Shown here: positions 6,449-6,872 of the stretch, one piece after another
How positions within the stretch are numbered: the first letter of the stretch is position 1
How the letters are laid out: each line of letters begins with the position of its first letter
Origin: Candidatus Zixiibacteriota bacterium
GTDB lineage: Bacteria > Zixibacteria > MSB-5A5 > CAIYYT01
Reading direction: 5' to 3'
NCBI GenBank assembly: GCA_023134875.1
Contig: JAGLUH010000369.1
Coordinates: 1-6,872 of the forward strand
DNA length: 6,872 nt
Translations under genes and position numbers: made by a program
The notes under the pieces: model-generated
The model's input: only the letters and a program-made list of their open reading frames with translations
Databases searched by the model: none
What the model was told of the DNA's origin: nothing

Positions 6449-6599
6449 AGCTATTAATTCACATCCATTGACAGTGACAGCACCTTAACCTCGGGCAGAG
6501 TAAGGCCACCTTGTCCCATTTGCAAACAGTTTTTGCTTGACTTGGCAGGCGCCGACAATTTACTGATAGAAAATTAACTGTTGCTACGGACATCAGACT
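6449..6599. promoter_or_regulatory. Divergent intergenic region between ftsE and the lipoprotein gene
   Basis: 151 bases between two divergent starts, so it should hold the promoters of both. Candidates are weak. On the plus strand TTGACT (6537-6542) lies before an AT-rich stretch with no good -10 box at 17-18 bases. On the minus strand TTGCAA is followed after 17 bases by TACTCT. A tandem TGACAG hexamer (6469-6480) is a possible short protein site or chance. No gene is seen here. Confidence 0.4.
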
Positions 6600-6872
6600 A
6601 TGATTCGAGTAAAAATTATCGCAATATCATTAGCTGCTATTTTAATTGTCGGCTGTTCTTCGTCGGATGATGAATTGATTTTGAATTTCCGAAAACTGCC
6701 TCTGCCCACCGGCGAGGATATCACCGGCATCCATTTTCCTGACGATGACCTTGGCTATGCTGTGACGGCGGCTGGCTCTATTCTCAAAACGGTTGACGGC
6801 GGCGAGACCTTCGCCGTGCTCGATTTTCACGCTGCCGCTCGCCTGGAGGACGCTTTCTTCCTGGATGATGAT
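6600..6872 (+). CDS. Predicted lipoprotein with YCF48/BNR-like beta-propeller repeat (partial)
   Basis: The first 91 codons of a gene that runs off the right edge. The ATG at 6600 opens a lipoprotein signal peptide: basic residues R3 and K5, hydrophobic 6-17, lipobox IVGC with the lipidated Cys at C19, then SSSDD. Ser at +2 would allow outer-membrane sorting by the E. coli rule, which may not hold in this organism. From about residue 40 the sequence ITGIHFPDDDLGYAV, then GSILKTVDGGETF (59-71), matches the repeat seen in YCF48-like and sialidase/BNR propeller proteins, which usually contain several such blades. The function of this protein is not known. Such repeats serve in protein binding or assembly roles and are often over-annotated as photosystem II assembly factors, for which there is no support here. 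The ribosome binding site is weak (ACGGA about 10 bases upstream). It is transcribed away from ftsE and is probably unrelated to the division operon. Confidence 0.85.
   Translation, partial: MIRVKIIAISLAAILIVGCSSSDDELILNFRKLPLPTGEDITGIHFPDDDLGYAVTAAGSILKTVDGGETFAVLDFHAAARLEDAFFLDDD

Overview
The window is a compact bacterial housekeeping locus. Six genes lie head to tail on the minus strand (ftsE, ftsX, an envC-like gene, holB, ricT, metG, in transcription order from right to left). A divergently transcribed lipoprotein gene enters at the right edge on the plus strand. metG runs off the left edge and the lipoprotein gene off the right edge. No RNA gene, CRISPR array, insertion sequence or phage gene was seen.

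The organism is probably Gram-negative: it has a lipobox protein and an exported EnvC-like amidase activator with an inactive LytM domain next to FtsEX. The MetRS has one CxxC...CxxH zinc knuckle (Thermus/Bacillus type). The delta' subunit has an expanded charged loop after its HPD motif, which resembles proteins of the Bacteroidetes/FCB group as I remember them. My best guess is an FCB-type lineage or a related candidate phylum. This is inference from memory and no search was possible.

Layout. Positions 1-1607 hold metG without its 3' end. ricT (1609-2457) ends one base before the metG start. A 263-base gap (2458-2720) follows, with an imperfect 13-bp inverted repeat and a weak promoter candidate. 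holB (2721-3836) overlaps the envC stop in a TGATG junction. envC (3836-4963) starts two bases after the ftsX stop. ftsX (4966-5817) starts with GTG inside the end of ftsE (5798-6448). A 151-base divergent intergenic region (6449-6599) separates ftsE from the lipoprotein gene with a YCF48/BNR-like repeat (6600 onward).

How the genes work together: FtsE, FtsX and EnvC should form the envelope machine that passes a cytoplasmic nucleotide signal through the membrane to periplasmic peptidoglycan amidases during division. HolB is a clamp-loader subunit, RicT a PSP1-family Fe-S protein linked to RNA processing, and MetG charges tRNA-Met. The tight junctions suggest one transcript from ftsE to holB and a coupled ricT-metG pair that may have its own promoter.

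The most notable observation is FtsE. It keeps its Walker A motif but has lost the Q-loop Gln, the LSGGE signature, the Walker B catalytic Glu and the H-loop His, all by in-frame substitution. It looks like an ATPase-deficient FtsE in an otherwise complete FtsEX-EnvC operon. The rest of the window is largely ordinary, and I found no clearly new multi-gene system.
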